Assembly (NCBI RefSeq): GCF_002741075.1
Contig: NZ_CP016634.1
Location: 2,030,501-2,094,500, forward strand
Direction of reading: 5' to 3'
DNA from: Pseudomonas putida
Lineage (GTDB): Bacteria > Pseudomonadota > Gammaproteobacteria > Pseudomonadales > Pseudomonadaceae
Length of the DNA stretch: 64,000 nt
The translations under genes were made by a program, and so were the position numbers. Of the stretch, positions 28,791 through 38,602 are shown in pieces (position 1 is the stretch's first letter; every line of letters starts with the position of its first letter). A model generated the notes under the pieces. It saw nothing but the letters and a program-made list of their open reading frames with translations, did no database searches and was not told where the DNA came from.

Positions 28791-29438
28791 ATGCGCTTGC
28801 CGTTCGCCGCCCTTTTCGCCTTGTTCATCAGCGTTGTCGCCCACGCCGAGACCACTGCCATGGATACCCAACTGCTCGACGCCGCCCAGCGTGGCGATGC
28901 CCTCGCCATACGTCGTCTGCTCGATGAAGGCGCCACCGTCGATGCACGGGATTCCCAGCGCCGCACCGCGTTGCTGGTGGCCACCCATGGCAATCAGGTC
29001 GCAGCGTCCAAGGTGCTGATCGAAGCAGGCGCCGACGTCAACGCCAAGGACGACATCCAGGACAGCCCTTACCTGTACGCCGGCGCTCGTGGTCTGAACG
29101 AGATCCTGCGCCTGACCCTGGATCATGGCGCCGATCTCAAGAGCACCAACCGCTATGGCGGCACCGCGCTGATCCCTGCCGCCGAACGCGGCCATGTACA
29201 GACCGTGCAGATGCTGATCGACGCAGGCGTCGACGTGAACCACCTCAACCGCCTGCACTGGACCGCGCTGCTGGAGGCGGTGATTCTTGGCGATGGTGGC
29301 TCGCGCCATGTGGACATCGTCCGCCGGTTGCTCGCGGCCGGAGCAGACCCGACGATTGCCGACAAGGACGGCGTGACGGCACTGGAGCATGCGCAGCAGC
29401 GGGGATATCGGGAGATGGTGACGTTGTTGGAGAAATGA
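28791..29438 (+). CDS. Exported ankyrin-repeat protein
   Basis: A 215-residue protein with a clear signal peptide (MRLPFAALFALFISVVAHA) and about five ankyrin repeats, seen as DAAQRGDALAIRRLLDEGA, VLIEAGADVNAKD, HGADLKSTNRYGGTALIPAA, MLIDAGVDVNHLN and LLAAGADPTIADKDG. Ankyrin repeats mediate protein binding; similar periplasmic proteins occur beside catalase genes elsewhere, but no catalase is present here. GGAG about 8 bases upstream supports the ATG at 28791. Partner unknown. Confidence 0.85.
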   Translation: MRLPFAALFALFISVVAHAETTAMDTQLLDAAQRGDALAIRRLLDEGATVDARDSQRRTALLVATHGNQVAASKVLIEAGADVNAKDDIQDSPYLYAGARGLNEILRLTLDHGADLKSTNRYGGTALIPAAERGHVQTVQMLIDAGVDVNHLNRLHWTALLEAVILGDGGSRHVDIVRRLLAAGADPTIADKDGVTALEHAQQRGYREMVTLLEK

Positions 29439-29471
29439 GGGTGTGTGTCTCCCAGTGAATGGCCGACCGCC

Positions 29472-30809
<1,338 letters not shown>

Positions 30810-30828
30810 TTAACGGACAGACATTGCC

Positions 30829-31725
30829 ATGACCACCACACTTCCCGGGGTGCCCCTGTTCCAGCTCTACGGCGAGAATCAGGCCTGGCCCGGTACCGAC
30901 TTGCTGCATTGCGAGTCGATCCCCGCGCGCAGCCGCTTGCACCACTGGGAAATCAAACCCCATCGCCATGCCGAGCTGTTCCAACTGCTCTATGTGCAGC
31001 GGGGCCAGGCGCAGGTACAGATAGAAGGCCAGCGCAGCGAAATCCGCGAAGCGGCCATCCAGGTGGTCCCACCGCTGACCGTGCATGGGTTCCGGTTCAG
31101 CGCCGACATCCAGGGGCATGTGCTGACCTTCGGCACCGCCTTGGTGGCGGACCTTGAGCAACGCCTGGGCGCGCCACTGTCGGTGCTGATGTCAGTGGGC
31201 TGCTACCCGCTGGGCAAGGACCGCATTCGTTTGCACAGCCTGATCGATACCTTGCAGCAGGAATATCAGGACCACGCGCCAGGGCGAGCGGCCATGCTGC
31301 AGGCGCTGCTCACCGCGCTGATGGTGTGGATCAGCCGCCGCCAGCAGATGGGCCAGGCCCCGCGCACCCGAGATGAACGCGACCGGCAACTGCTCAGCCG
31401 CTACCTGCGCCTGGTGGAGGCCCATTACCGCGATCACCTGTCGGTTGAAGATTTCGCGGCGAAGCTGGGCATCTCCAGCCTGCGGCTCAACCAACTGTGT
31501 AGGGATCTGGCCGGGCAGACCGCTCTGCAGGTCATCCATCAGCGCCTATTGTTGGAGGCCCGGCGCAACCTGGTGTACACGCGCATGAGCATCGGCCAGT
31601 TGTCTGACCGATTGGGCTTCACCGACCCGACCTACTTCGCGCGGTTCTTCAAGCGCCTGTCCGGCCAGACACCAAATGGCTTCCGGCGATCAGCCCAATC
31701 CCATGAGTCGTCAGCACCTGCTTGA
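30829..31725 (+). CDS. pobR: AraC-family regulator of pobA
   Basis: A 298-residue AraC/XylS protein. It has an N-terminal cupin-like sensor (HHWEIKPHRHAELFQLLYV) and a C-terminal HTH pair (LSVEDFAAKLGISSLRLNQL and LSDRLGFTDPTYFARFFKR). The divergent position relative to pobA marks it as the 4-hydroxybenzoate-responsive activator (called PobC or PobR in pseudomonads). Its stop codon lies inside the LiuR-type operator of the next gene. Confidence 0.88.
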   Translation: MTTTLPGVPLFQLYGENQAWPGTDLLHCESIPARSRLHHWEIKPHRHAELFQLLYVQRGQAQVQIEGQRSEIREAAIQVVPPLTVHGFRFSADIQGHVLTFGTALVADLEQRLGAPLSVLMSVGCYPLGKDRIRLHSLIDTLQQEYQDHAPGRAAMLQALLTALMVWISRRQQMGQAPRTRDERDRQLLSRYLRLVEAHYRDHLSVEDFAAKLGISSLRLNQLCRDLAGQTALQVIHQRLLLEARRNLVYTRMSIGQLSDRLGFTDPTYFARFFKRLSGQTPNGFRRSAQSHESSAPA

Positions 31726-31751
31726 CGTTTACGTCAAGCAGCCTTTAGGTT
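31721..31751 (+). promoter_or_regulatory. LiuR-type operator/promoter
   Basis: A perfect palindrome CTTGACGT, TT, ACGTCAAG (actually CTTGACGTTTACGTCAAG with one central asymmetric pair) is at 31721-31738. It contains TTGACG as a -35, and TAGGTT at 31746 fits a -10 after 18 bases, the long spacer typical of MerR-family control. The palindrome resembles the published LiuR motif. Confidence 0.65.
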
Positions 31752-31779
31752 AGCGCTATCACCTCTTCCGAGCCCAAGC

Positions 31780-32184
31780 ATGAGCAGCCAGACCTACAGC
31801 ATCTCCGACCTGTCCCGCGAGCTGGACATCACCACCCGCGCGATTCGCTTCTACGAGGAGCAGGGCCTGCTGAGCCCTGAGCGTCGAGGCCTGGAGCGTA
31901 TCTATTCAGCACGGGACAAGGTCACCTTGAAGCTGATCTTGCGTGGCAAGCGCATCGGTTTCTCCCTGGCCGAATGCCGCGAACTGATCGAGCTGTACGA
32001 CCCCAGCGGCGGCAACCTCAAGCAGCTCAACAGCATGCTGGGCAAGATCGCCGAGCGCCGCGCCCAGTTGGAACAGCAGATGCTCGATATCCAGCAGATG
32101 CACCTGGAGCTGGACACCGCCCAGGAGCGCTGCGAGCAGGCCTTGGCCGCCACCCTCTATCAGCACAATCACAACAACCGTTGA
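31780..32184 (+). CDS. liuR: MerR-family regulator LiuR
   Basis: A 134-residue MerR protein. The winged HTH has YSISDLSRELDITTRAIRFY, EQGLLSPERRG and RIYSARDKVTLKLILRGKR, followed by a dimerisation coiled coil of about 50 residues. LiuR controls leucine/isovalerate degradation genes in many gammaproteobacteria. Here only mvaB follows (20-base gap); the isovaleryl-CoA dehydrogenase and methylcrotonyl-CoA carboxylase genes usually in the operon are absent from the window. Confidence 0.85.
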   Translation: MSSQTYSISDLSRELDITTRAIRFYEEQGLLSPERRGLERIYSARDKVTLKLILRGKRIGFSLAECRELIELYDPSGGNLKQLNSMLGKIAERRAQLEQQMLDIQQMHLELDTAQERCEQALAATLYQHNHNNR

Positions 32185-32204
32185 CCGGACACAGGAACCC
32201 CGCC

Positions 32205-33104
32205 ATGTCATTGCCCGAGAAAGTCCGCCTGGTCGAAGTCGGCCCACGCGACGGCCTGCAGAACGAAGCCCAGCCCATCAGCGTCGCCGACAAAGTGCGC
32301 CTGGTGGACGAGCTCACCGAGGCCGGGTTGTCCTATATCGAGGTGGGCAGCTTCGTCTCGCCCAAATGGGTACCGCAGATGGCCGGCTCGGCCGAGGTGT
32401 TCGCCGCCATCCAGCAACGCCCGGGGGTGACTTACGCAGCCCTGGCGCCCAACCTGCGCGGCTTCGAAGACGCCCTGGCGGCCGGGGTAAAAGAGGTGGC
32501 GGTGTTCGCCGCAGCCTCGGAGGCGTTCTCCCAGCGAAACATCAACTGCTCGATCAGCGAGAGCCTCGCGCGCTTCGAGCCGATCATGGAAGCGGCGCGC
32601 AGCCATGGCGTGCGCGTACGCGGTTATGTGTCGTGCGTGCTGGGCTGCCCTTACGAAGGCAAGGTCAGCGCCGAACAGGTCGCGCCGGTGGCCCGGGCCC
32701 TGCATGACATGGGCTGCTATGAAGTCTCGCTGGGCGACACTATCGGTACCGGTACCGCTGGCGAAACACGCCGGCTGTTCGAAGTGGTCTCGGCCCACGT
32801 GCCACGCGAGCAACTGGCCGGGCATTTCCATGACACCTATGGCCAGGCCCTGGCCAATGTCTATGCCAGCCTGCTCGAGGGCATCCAAGTCTTCGACAGC
32901 TCCGTGGCGGGATTGGGCGGCTGCCCCTATGCCAAGGGCGCGACCGGCAACGTCGCCACCGAGGACGTGGTGTACCTGATGCAAGGCTTGGGTATTGATA
33001 CCGGGATCGATCTTGAGCGTTTGATCGCCGCGGGCCAGCGTATCAGCTCGGTACTGGGGCGCGTCACTGGGTCGCGGGTAGCACGGGCGCGTAGCGCCCA
33101 GTGA
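32205..33104 (+). CDS. mvaB: Hydroxymethylglutaryl-CoA lyase
   Basis: A 299-residue TIM-barrel lyase splitting HMG-CoA into acetoacetate and acetyl-CoA, the last step of leucine degradation. Signature motifs are VGPRDGLQNE at the start, SCVLGCPYEG, GHFHDTYGQ, and the active-site Cys loop GGCPYAKGATGN. ACAGGA precedes the ATG at 32205. It is likely cotranscribed with liuR. Its acetoacetate product is a substrate of the ato genes 18 kb away. Confidence 0.96.
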   Translation: MSLPEKVRLVEVGPRDGLQNEAQPISVADKVRLVDELTEAGLSYIEVGSFVSPKWVPQMAGSAEVFAAIQQRPGVTYAALAPNLRGFEDALAAGVKEVAVFAAASEAFSQRNINCSISESLARFEPIMEAARSHGVRVRGYVSCVLGCPYEGKVSAEQVAPVARALHDMGCYEVSLGDTIGTGTAGETRRLFEVVSAHVPREQLAGHFHDTYGQALANVYASLLEGIQVFDSSVAGLGGCPYAKGATGNVATEDVVYLMQGLGIDTGIDLERLIAAGQRISSVLGRVTGSRVARARSAQ

Positions 33105-33126
33105 GTCACACGGGTGTCACACTTGT

Positions 33127-33150
33127 GTGGGTGAGTGTTACCTCACCCAC
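33127..33150 (+). terminator. Hairpin after mvaB
   Basis: GTGGGTGAG, loop TGTTAC, CTCACCCAC: a perfect 9-bp stem 22 bases after the mvaB stop, followed only by GTTTGCC. It is a probable terminator or processing signal. Its loop also equals one half of the CbrB-like pair described for crcY. Confidence 0.55.
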
Positions 33151-33176
33151 GTTTGCCAGCAAAAAATCGGGTAACA
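33136..33176. promoter_or_regulatory. TGTTAC ... GTAACA half-sites upstream of crcY
   Basis: TGTTAC at 33136-33141 and GTAACA at 33171-33176 form an inverted pair separated by 29 bases, about 85-120 bp upstream of the sigma-54 promoter. This is the right distance for an enhancer-binding protein. CbrB is the expected activator. The spacing differs from the shorter spacer I remember, so identity as a CbrB site is an inference. Confidence 0.45.
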
Positions 33177-33257
33177 GGGAAACAAATCGGCAGATTTTCA
33201 GGTGACCGGGTTTTCGCGGATTTACACAAGCCATTGATTTTAAAGGATTTTCAAAAG

Positions 33258-33274
33258 TTGGCACGGCATCTGCT
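33258..33274 (+). promoter_or_regulatory. Sigma-54 promoter of crcY
   Basis: TTGGCACGGCATCTGCT matches the YTGGCACGrNNNTTGCW consensus in all defined positions but one (CTGC for TTGC). GG is at 33260-33261 and GC at 33272-33273, giving a predicted start near 33285. Confidence 0.8.
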
Positions 33275-33284
33275 TTATCTCTGG

Positions 33285-33646
33285 CATAACAAGAACAAAA
33301 ACGTGACACCCAATAAAAACAACAGGTAACGGCTCTGACATAACAAGAACAACACGGCAGAGGCGTAGCAAGCAGATTTTTTTGGAGTAGGCATGCTTTT
33401 CAGAGGGTTCGCCCTCGCGGTCTGACACAGAACAATAAAACTACCTGCAAGGTAGCGGCAGTCAGCATCGGATCAGCAATGATGAAAGCAGGTCAGCGCT
33501 CAAAAAAATACGTTTGCTCTTGTGCCCCGAATGGGGGCCACCCGCGGTACAGAGACAACGGCTGACAAAAACAACAACACGCCAGTCTCCAATAATAAAA
33601 AAAGAGCAGGCAACAACGCTTTGAGGGGAGCTTCGGCTCCCCTCAG
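33285..33646 (+). ncRNA. crcY: CrcY-type Crc/Hfq-sequestering small RNA
   Basis: No protein fits this stretch, but it carries about six A-rich AAnAAnAA (CA) motifs of the kind bound by Hfq with Crc: around 33289 (AACAAGAACAAAAA), 33311 (AATAAAAACAAC), 33341 (AACAAGAACAAC), 33431 (AACAATAAAAC), 33567 (AAAAACAACAACAC) and 33591 (AATAATAAAAAAAG). It is preceded by a sigma-54 promoter and ends in a perfect UUCG hairpin. CrcY in P. putida lies between mvaB and an mgtC gene and is about 370 nt, which matches position and length here. It titrates Crc/Hfq to relieve catabolite repression under CbrAB control. Confidence 0.85.
33623..33644 (+). terminator. Terminator hairpin of crcY
   Basis: GAGGGGAGC, TTCG, GCTCCCCTC: a perfect 9-bp stem with a UUCG tetraloop, at the end of the crcY region. 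No long T-run follows. It overlaps the stop codon of the convergent mgtC gene at 33643-33645. Confidence 0.75.
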
Positions 33647-34173
33647 TGCTTCCTGTCCCCCTCCTCCTCCTGCTTCCCCTCATCCTCACCTTCGAGTTTT
33701 TCCACCAGCAACGGCATGCTGCCCAGCACCAGCAGCGCCAGCACCGTGCTGATCACAGCCGTGGCCTCGCGCCCCACGCCGGCAGCCGTACCGATGGCAG
33801 CAGTCATCCACAGTCCGGCAGCGGTGGTCAGGCCTTTCACATGACTGGTCTCCTGACCGTTCCCCTTGAGAATCGTCCCGGCGCCCAGAAAACCGATACC
33901 TGCGACGATCCCTTGGATTACCCGGCTAAGCGCTTGCTCGTCGGCGCCAGCCATGCTCGGCGCCAGGACGAACAGCGCCGCCCCCAGGCAGACCAGCATG
34001 TGCGTGCGCACACCGGCGGACTTGCCCTTGTGTTCGCGCTCGAAACCCAGCACAGCCCCCAGCACCGCGGCCATCAACAACCGCACCAGGATCTGCGTGA
34101 CCTCGCGCAGGTCGGCAATGTCGGCGAACTCGGCTTGTATGGCCAGCCATACCGTGTGCCACCAGGGTTGCAT
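33643..34173 (-). CDS. MgtC/SapB-family membrane protein
   Basis: A 176-residue inner-membrane protein with the MgtC signature: LRLLMAAVLGAVLGFEREH-type first helices (here ILVRLLMAAVLGAVLGFERE), GVRTHMLVCLGAALF, RVIQGIVAGIGFLGAGTI and GLTTAAGLWMTAAIG. The C-terminus is short and very acidic (LEGEDEGKQEEEGD), without the cytoplasmic domain of virulence MgtC. The family is linked to Mg2+ limitation and ATP synthase control. GGAGG precedes the ATG at 34173; the longer frame to 34539 is not used. Confidence 0.88.
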   Translation of the reverse strand: MQPWWHTVWLAIQAEFADIADLREVTQILVRLLMAAVLGAVLGFEREHKGKSAGVRTHMLVCLGAALFVLAPSMAGADEQALSRVIQGIVAGIGFLGAGTILKGNGQETSHVKGLTTAAGLWMTAAIGTAAGVGREATAVISTVLALLVLGSMPLLVEKLEGEDEGKQEEEGDRKH

Positions 34174-34363
34174 GTCAGACCTCCGGGTCGTGTGCGTGCT
34201 GGTCGGACTCGACGCCGCGCCCACAGGAGCAGCGCTCAAACCTTTAAAGGGATGGACCGTTGGGCTTGCCGGGAGTGCCACTGAATCCGCTGAGCGCAGC
34301 GATGCAGCAACCGCTCGTTTGCCGCGGTCACAACTGATGACCGCCAACCACGAGGACATCGCC

Positions 34364-34603
34364 ATGCCCGTTGAAATCGACGAAAGCACCCGCCGCTGCA
34401 CCTTGATCGGCGAAGACCTGCGCCTTGAGGCCGAAGGGCCGGATATCGAGATCGTCACCGACGAACACTTGCGCATGTCCGTGGCCCTGCTCGCCAACCA
34501 GCGCGTGCCGATCACCGAAGCCGAGGCCGACGCGCTCACCGTGGCCGGCGCGGTGGATAGCCGCAGGCATCTGAAGGCAAGTACGCCAGGCTCCGTAATC
34601 TAA
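34364..34603 (+). CDS. Small DUF3203-like protein
   Basis: A 79-residue soluble protein (IDESTRRCTLIGEDLRL, IEIVTDEHLRM, ITEAEADALTVAGA, DSRRHLK) that I recognise as a pseudomonad-specific small family, DUF3203. GAGG lies 8 bases upstream of the ATG at 34364. Its function is unknown. It is divergent from mgtC, 190 bp away. Confidence 0.65.
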   Translation: MPVEIDESTRRCTLIGEDLRLEAEGPDIEIVTDEHLRMSVALLANQRVPITEAEADALTVAGAVDSRRHLKASTPGSVI

Positions 34604-34722
34604 GGCCTGCGCGGTACCCCACGGTCATCTGATACGGTTTTTATCGTGCTACCTGAGTCTGTGCTGAAAACAGATCGCACCCCATAGTGAAGGGGCCTGA
34701 TCGAGACTCAAGAGCACAAGCC

Positions 34723-36129
34723 ATGAGCGATAGAATCCCGTACCGCGTGATTGATGTTGCCGTACCCGCAAGCCCGCGCAAAAGCCTGGGCGACACCGGC
34801 ATCCACACCCGCAGCTTCACCGGCCTGTACCGCAACCTGCGTATTGGCTTTGCCGGTGCGCTGTTCGTATTGTTCTTCGGCACGGCCTGGTTGGACTGGA
34901 ACGGTCGCCAGGCCGTGCTGTGGGATCTTGCTGAAAGCAAATTCCATATTTTCGGTGCCACCTTCTGGCCCCAGGACTTCATCCTGCTCTCGGCGCTGCT
35001 GATCATCTGCGCCTTCGGCCTGTTTGCCATCACGGTGTTCGCAGGCCGCGTCTGGTGCGGCTACAGCTGCCCGCAAAGCGTATGGACCTGGCTGTTCATG
35101 TGGTGCGAGAAAGTCAGCGAGGGTGACCGTAACCAGCGCATCAAGCTGTCCGCAGCGCCCTGGAGCGTCGAGAAAGTTGCGCGTCGTACCCTCAAGCACA
35201 GCCTGTGGCTCGCCATCGGCGTGCTCACCGGGCTGACCTTCGTGGGTTATTTCACGCCTATCCGCCCGCTCGCCGAAGCGCTCTTCACCCTGCAGCTGGG
35301 CGGTGTGGCGCTGTTCTGGGTAGTGTTCTTCACCGCCGCTACCTACCTCAACGCTGGCTGGCTGCGCGAAGCGGTGTGCATGCACATGTGCCCCTACGCG
35401 CGTTTTCAGAGCGTGATGTTCGACAAGGACACTCTGGCGGTGGCCTACGATCCCCGTCGTGGCGAGACCCGTGGTCCACGCAAGAAAGGCAGCGACCCAC
35501 GCGCGCACAGCTTGGGCGATTGCATCGACTGCACCCTGTGCGTACAGGTGTGCCCCACCGGCATAGACATCCGTGACGGGCTGCAAATGGCCTGCATCGG
35601 CTGCGCCGCCTGCATCGATGCCTGCAACAACGTGATGGACAAAATGGGCTACGCCCGCGGCCTGATCGGCTACAAGTCCGAACACACCCTGCAAGGCGGC
35701 AAGACCCACTGGTTGCGCCCACGACTGCTGGGCTACGCCAGCGCCCTGGTGCTGATGATCGGCGCCCTGGCGGTGGCCCTGAACCTGCGCCCGATGGTGT
35801 CGCTGGATGTGATCAAGGACCGTGGCCTGTTCCGCGAGAACGCCCAAGGACAGATCGAGAACATCTATCTGCTCAAGGTCATCAACAAGACCCAGCAGCC
35901 CCAACACTACGAACTGCGTCTGGTGGACGCCGAGGGCCTCGCACTGCACGGCAAGACCGCCTTCGTCATTCCCGCCGGGGAGATGAGCGAACTGCCGGTG
36001 TCCGTGGCCTTGCTGGCCGACCGCCCGACCAGCAGCGCCCAGCAGATCACCTTCGAAGTCCGCGACAGCGATGAACCGGCGATCTACAACCGCGCCGACA
36101 GCCGCTTCGTCGCCCCTCTGAACCGTTGA
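34723..36129 (+). CDS. ccoG: Cytochrome c oxidase accessory protein CcoG (RdxA/FixG)
   Basis: A 468-residue membrane protein with several helices (about 45-65, 85-110, 155-180, 190-210, 335-360) and a polyferredoxin centre: CIDCTLCVQVCPTGIDIRDG and CIGCAACIDACN, plus membrane-side cysteine motifs CGYSCPQ and CMHMCPYARF. It ends in a periplasmic Ig-like FixG_C domain. It reduces copper for assembly of cbb3-type oxidase. No ccoNOP genes are here, so this may be an extra copy. The start is MSDRIPYR (34723). Confidence 0.93.
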   Translation: MSDRIPYRVIDVAVPASPRKSLGDTGIHTRSFTGLYRNLRIGFAGALFVLFFGTAWLDWNGRQAVLWDLAESKFHIFGATFWPQDFILLSALLIICAFGLFAITVFAGRVWCGYSCPQSVWTWLFMWCEKVSEGDRNQRIKLSAAPWSVEKVARRTLKHSLWLAIGVLTGLTFVGYFTPIRPLAEALFTLQLGGVALFWVVFFTAATYLNAGWLREAVCMHMCPYARFQSVMFDKDTLAVAYDPRRGETRGPRKKGSDPRAHSLGDCIDCTLCVQVCPTGIDIRDGLQMACIGCAACIDACNNVMDKMGYARGLIGYKSEHTLQGGKTHWLRPRLLGYASALVLMIGALAVALNLRPMVSLDVIKDRGLFRENAQGQIENIYLLKVINKTQQPQHYELRLVDAEGLALHGKTAFVIPAGEMSELPVSVALLADRPTSSAQQITFEVRDSDEPAIYNRADSRFVAPLNR

Positions 36130-36168
36130 TCCCTTACACTGACTTGTCACCCTGACTGCCGAGCCACG

Positions 36169-37578
36169 ATGAAACGCTACGAACGATTCGCCGACGACAT
36201 TGCCGAACTGATCCGCTCTGGCGTGCTCGGGCCCGGCCAACGTGTACCTTCGGTGCGCTACGCCAGCCAGACCCACGGCGTCAGCCCGTCCACGGTATTC
36301 CAGGCCTACTACCTGCTCGAGCGTCGCGGGCTGATCCGCGCCCGACCGCGCTCGGGCTACTTCGTCAACGCCCACGCGCCTCGCCCGTTCAGCGAGCCCC
36401 AGGCCTTGGCGCCTGTCAGCGAGTCGACCCAGGTGGATGTCAGCGCCCTGGTGTTCTCCATCCTCGACTCAATCAAAGATCCCCACACCGTGCCGTTCGG
36501 CTCGGCCTTCCCCAGCCCGGAACTGTTCCCCTTGCAGCGCTTGTCGCGCTCGCTGGCCAGTGCCAGCCGATCCATGGATCCGCGCATGGTCGTCACCGAC
36601 CTGTCGCCGGGCAACCCGCAGCTGCGCAGGCAGATCGCCCTGCGCTACATGGTCGGTGGGCTGATGCTGCCCATGGAGGAGCTGCTGATCACCAACGGCG
36701 CCCTGGAGGCCCTGAACCTCTGCCTGCAGGCAGTCACCGAGCCTGGCGATCTGGTCGCGATCGAAGCGCCGGCTTTCTATGCCTGCCTACAGGTGCTGGA
36801 ACGCCTGAAGCTCAAGGCTGTGGAGATCCCAGTGCATCCGCGTGAAGGGATTGACCTGGGGGTACTGGCGCAGACCCTGGAGAAACACCCGGTCAAGGCC
36901 GTCTGGTGCATGACCAACTTCCAGAATCCGGTGGGCGCGAGCATGCCCGAGGCGAAGAAGCAGGAACTGGTCGAACTGTTGCGCCGTCACCAGGTGCCGC
37001 TGATCGAGGACGATGTCTACGCCGAGCTCTACTATTCCCAGCAAGCCCCAAAGCCGGCCAAGGCCTTCGACACCGACGGTCTGGTGATGCACTGTGGCTC
37101 CTTCGCCAAGAGCCTGGCACCGGGCTACCGCATTGGCTGGGTAGCGGCTGGGCGCTTTGCCCAGAAGATCGAGCGGCTCAAACTGATGACCTCGCTGTGC
37201 GCCTCGATGCCCGCTCAGGCCGCCATCGCCGACTATCTGCAACACGGCGGCTACGACCGCCACCTGCGCAAGCTGCGCTATGCCCTGGAAGGCCAGCAGT
37301 CGAGCATGCTGGCCGCCATCGCCCGGCACTTCCCGGCGCAGACCCGGGTCAGCCACCCCAGCGGGGGCTACTTCCTGTGGCTTGAACTGCCGGAACAGAT
37401 GGACGCGCTCAAGTTGTTCCACATGGCCCTGGCCCAGGGCATCAGCATCGCCCCGGGGCCGATCTTCTCGCCGACACGGCGCTTTGGTAACTGCATCCGC
37501 CTGAACTACGGCAGCCCCTGGAACGAGGGTGCCGAGCAGGCCATGGAGACCTTGGGGCGGATCGTGAGGTCGTTCTGA
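36169..37578 (+). CDS. MocR-type GntR/aminotransferase regulator
   Basis: A 469-residue fusion of an N-terminal GntR winged HTH (residues 1-70: VLGPGQRVPSVRYASQTHGVSPSTVFQAY, split here) and a class I aminotransferase-like domain. The PLP-binding Lys is in GSFAKSLAPGYRIGW, with ITNGALEALNL, NFQNPVGA and IEDDVYAEL before it. MocR proteins use PLP or PLP-amino acid adducts as effectors. The target is unknown; the flanking ccoG and SDR genes are candidates but not evidence. Confidence 0.9.
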   Translation: MKRYERFADDIAELIRSGVLGPGQRVPSVRYASQTHGVSPSTVFQAYYLLERRGLIRARPRSGYFVNAHAPRPFSEPQALAPVSESTQVDVSALVFSILDSIKDPHTVPFGSAFPSPELFPLQRLSRSLASASRSMDPRMVVTDLSPGNPQLRRQIALRYMVGGLMLPMEELLITNGALEALNLCLQAVTEPGDLVAIEAPAFYACLQVLERLKLKAVEIPVHPREGIDLGVLAQTLEKHPVKAVWCMTNFQNPVGASMPEAKKQELVELLRRHQVPLIEDDVYAELYYSQQAPKPAKAFDTDGLVMHCGSFAKSLAPGYRIGWVAAGRFAQKIERLKLMTSLCASMPAQAAIADYLQHGGYDRHLRKLRYALEGQQSSMLAAIARHFPAQTRVSHPSGGYFLWLELPEQMDALKLFHMALAQGISIAPGPIFSPTRRFGNCIRLNYGSPWNEGAEQAMETLGRIVRSF

Positions 37579-37641
37579 TTACCCAGCCATACAACGCACT
37601 CCAAGCGGGTTTACCTGCGAATCAGACTCCGCGGTAAATGG

Positions 37642-37660
37642 CACCGGCTTTTTGCCGGTG
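37642..37660. terminator. Terminator hairpin between mocR-type gene and SDR gene
   Basis: CACCGGC, TTTTT, GCCGGTG, then TTCGTGGG: a perfect 7-bp stem between convergent genes. It is flanked by GCGGGTTTACC at 37606 and GGGTAAAC at about 37666, parts of a degenerate REP palindrome. Confidence 0.6.
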
Positions 37661-37713
37661 TTCGTGGGTAAACAGGAGCGGCCTCACATCGCGACAAGGA
37701 CGTCTCCGGCTCG

Positions 37714-38460
37714 CTAACGCCCACCGCCAAGCTCAATGAAACTACCGGTCGAATAGGACGCCTTGTCCGACAGCAGCCACAAAATCGCCTCGGCCACTTC
37801 CTCTGGCCGTCCGCCCCGCCCCATGGGCAAGCCCGGTTCGAGTTTGGACACCCGGTCCGGGTCGCCACTCAATGCATGGAAACCCGTGTGGATGTAGCCT
37901 GGCCGCACGCCGTTGACCCGCACCCCCTCGCCCGCCACTTCCTTGGCCAGGCCCACAGTGAAGGTGTCCAGCGCGCCCTTGGAGGCGGCGTAGTCGACAT
38001 ACTCGTTCGGCGAGCCAAGCCGCGCCGCCACCGACGACACGTTGACGATCGCCCCACCCTGCCCGCCATGACGGCGTGCCATGCGCAGCAATGCATGCTT
38101 GGCGCATAGCATCGGGCCGACCACATTGGTCTTCATCACCTTGAGCAGGCGAAACTCGGACATCTCCTCCACCCGACTCTGCTGACCGATGGTGCCGGCG
38201 TTGTTGACCAGCGCGGTGACCGGGCCAAGCTCCTGGTCGACGCGATGAAACAGCTGCGCCACTTCATCCTCGACGCTGGCATCGGCCCGCACGGCGATGG
38301 CCGTGGCCCCCAACGCACGCACCTGGGCCAGCACCTGTTCGGCGGCCTGGTCGTCGGCATGGTAGTTGATACAGATGCGATAACCCTGCTGCGCCGCCAG
38401 CAACGCGGTGGCGGCGCCGATGCCACGGCTGGCACCGGTGATGACGATGACGTTCTCCAT
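37714..38460 (-). CDS. Short-chain dehydrogenase/reductase
   Basis: A 248-residue Rossmann-fold oxidoreductase. It has the TGASRGIG cofactor motif near the start, NNAG and the catalytic set Ser in NVSSVAA, Tyr in EYVDYAASK and Lys in the same motif, followed by GVRPGYIHT. The sequence resembles FabG-like NADP-dependent glucose/3-oxo reductases. The substrate is unknown. The start at 38460 (MENVIVIT) is preferred to 38496. It is located downstream of the efflux operon with a REP-like gap, so it may or may not be cotranscribed. Confidence 0.88.
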   Translation of the reverse strand: MENVIVITGASRGIGAATALLAAQQGYRICINYHADDQAAEQVLAQVRALGATAIAVRADASVEDEVAQLFHRVDQELGPVTALVNNAGTIGQQSRVEEMSEFRLLKVMKTNVVGPMLCAKHALLRMARRHGGQGGAIVNVSSVAARLGSPNEYVDYAASKGALDTFTVGLAKEVAGEGVRVNGVRPGYIHTGFHALSGDPDRVSKLEPGLPMGRGGRPEEVAEAILWLLSDKASYSTGSFIELGGGR

Positions 38461-38602
38461 GAATCTGCCAATTGCCTGGAAATGAACGTTCGACAATAGA
38501 AGAAAAGCGCGTGGTTGTGAATGCCCGCATGAATGTCATGGGTTACGCGCTGCAGGGCCCTTTCGCAGGTAAACCCGCGCCCCCAGAAACCCGCCCTCGC
38601 GA

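Noticed and set aside
34604..34722. ANR/FNR box upstream of ccoG
   Set aside because: CTGAT and ATCGT segments occur, but not with the TTGAT-N4-ATCAA spacing, so no anaerobic box can be claimed.
34708..36375. Very long antisense frame (555 codons) across ccoG
   Set aside because: It lacks start signals and domains, and is the usual by-product of GC-rich codon bias opposite a well-supported gene. The same applies to long antisense frames at 38606-40237, 42067-43923 and 44146-45768.
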